DNA of 12,644 nucleotides from Clostridia bacterium (GTDB lineage Bacteria; Bacillota; Clostridia; TANB77; CAG-508): positions 1-12,644 of the forward strand of contig CAAGQX010000050.1 of NCBI GenBank assembly GCA_900772235.1, given 5' to 3'. Position 1 is the first letter of the stretch. Every line of letters starts with the position of its first letter. The notes under the pieces were generated by a model that was not told the DNA's origin, ran no database searches, and was given only the letters and a program-made list of their open reading frames with translations. Below are positions 12,635-12,644 of the stretch, in pieces. The position numbers and the translations under genes were made by a program.

Positions 12635-12643
12635 CCCCCTGAA
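12635..12643. other. Candidate right attachment core
   Basis: CCCCCTGAA, a direct copy of 10-18. What lies beyond is one base only, so the target gene cannot be identified from the right flank. Confidence 0.5.
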
Positions 12644-12644
12644 G

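Larger units (their letters stand above)
10..12643. mobile_element. Integrative and mobilizable element (IME), probably complete
   Basis: The 9-bp direct repeat CCCCCTGAA sits at 10-18 and 12635-12643, and tandem 12-bp TTCAACTACCCA-like sites lie just inside both ends (79-102 and 12496-12519). The interior carries a tyrosine integrase reading towards the left end, a MobV-type relaxase, a RepA-like helicase, regulators and cargo genes. No type IV secretion genes are present, so transfer would need a helper conjugative element. The class (IME rather than ICE or phage) follows from this gene content. The exact ends are inferred from the short repeat and could be off by some bases. Confidence 0.75.

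Noticed and set aside
12611..12644. Open frame at the right edge (LGVRDLSLPPE)
   Set aside because: Too short to judge and crosses the attachment core.

Overview
The window is an AT-rich stretch of Bacillota-type DNA. Shine-Dalgarno sequences are strong (AGGAGG/GGAGGTG), promoters are of the sigma-A type, and TGA is used as a stop by several genes, so the standard bacterial code applies and a Mycoplasma-type code does not. Nothing in the sequence fixes the genus. It reads as one complete integrative and mobilizable element (IME) that nearly fills the window. A 9-bp direct repeat, CCCCCTGAA, lies at both extremes (10-18 and 12635-12643). Just inside each end are paired tandem 12-bp sites (TTCAACTACCCA type) that look like integrase arm-binding sites.

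Left half, maintenance and transfer, mostly minus strand: a tyrosine integrase (134-1246); a MobV-type relaxase (1348-2799), probably starting at a TTG; about 285 bp packed with consecutive inverted repeats (2836-3119) that probably holds oriT; a RepA-like hexameric-helicase ATPase (3138-4091); and a 78-residue DNA-binding-like protein (4096-4332). These are probably read from a canonical promoter at 4651-4678 through a leader of about 300 nt. Divergently transcribed are an XRE regulator (4758-5246) and an overlapping four-helix membrane protein (5236-5694).

Middle: a minus-strand regulator with two HTH domains in tandem (5783-6223) faces a plus-strand operon of three small membrane proteins and one soluble protein of unknown family (6356-7744).

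Right half, cargo: a three-gene operon (7863-11922) encodes a CoaE-like/GT2 glycosyltransferase/unknown-domain fusion, an APH/choline-kinase-type phosphotransferase and a radical SAM protein with an N-terminal Rossmann-like domain. A separately promoted Nudix hydrolase (12004-12450) and a strong terminator follow. The cargo looks like a surface-glycan or small-molecule modification set; the substrate is not visible.

The most interesting signal is non-coding. The 19-bp sequence AATAACTGAAAATAGCAAA occurs inverted at 6273-6291, in the divergent promoter region of the tandem-HTH regulator and the small-membrane-protein operon, and again at 7784-7802, just upstream of the -35 of the glycosyltransferase operon. 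This suggests one regulator controls both operons, making the unknown membrane-protein genes and the glycosyltransferase/kinase/radical SAM genes a single co-regulated module.
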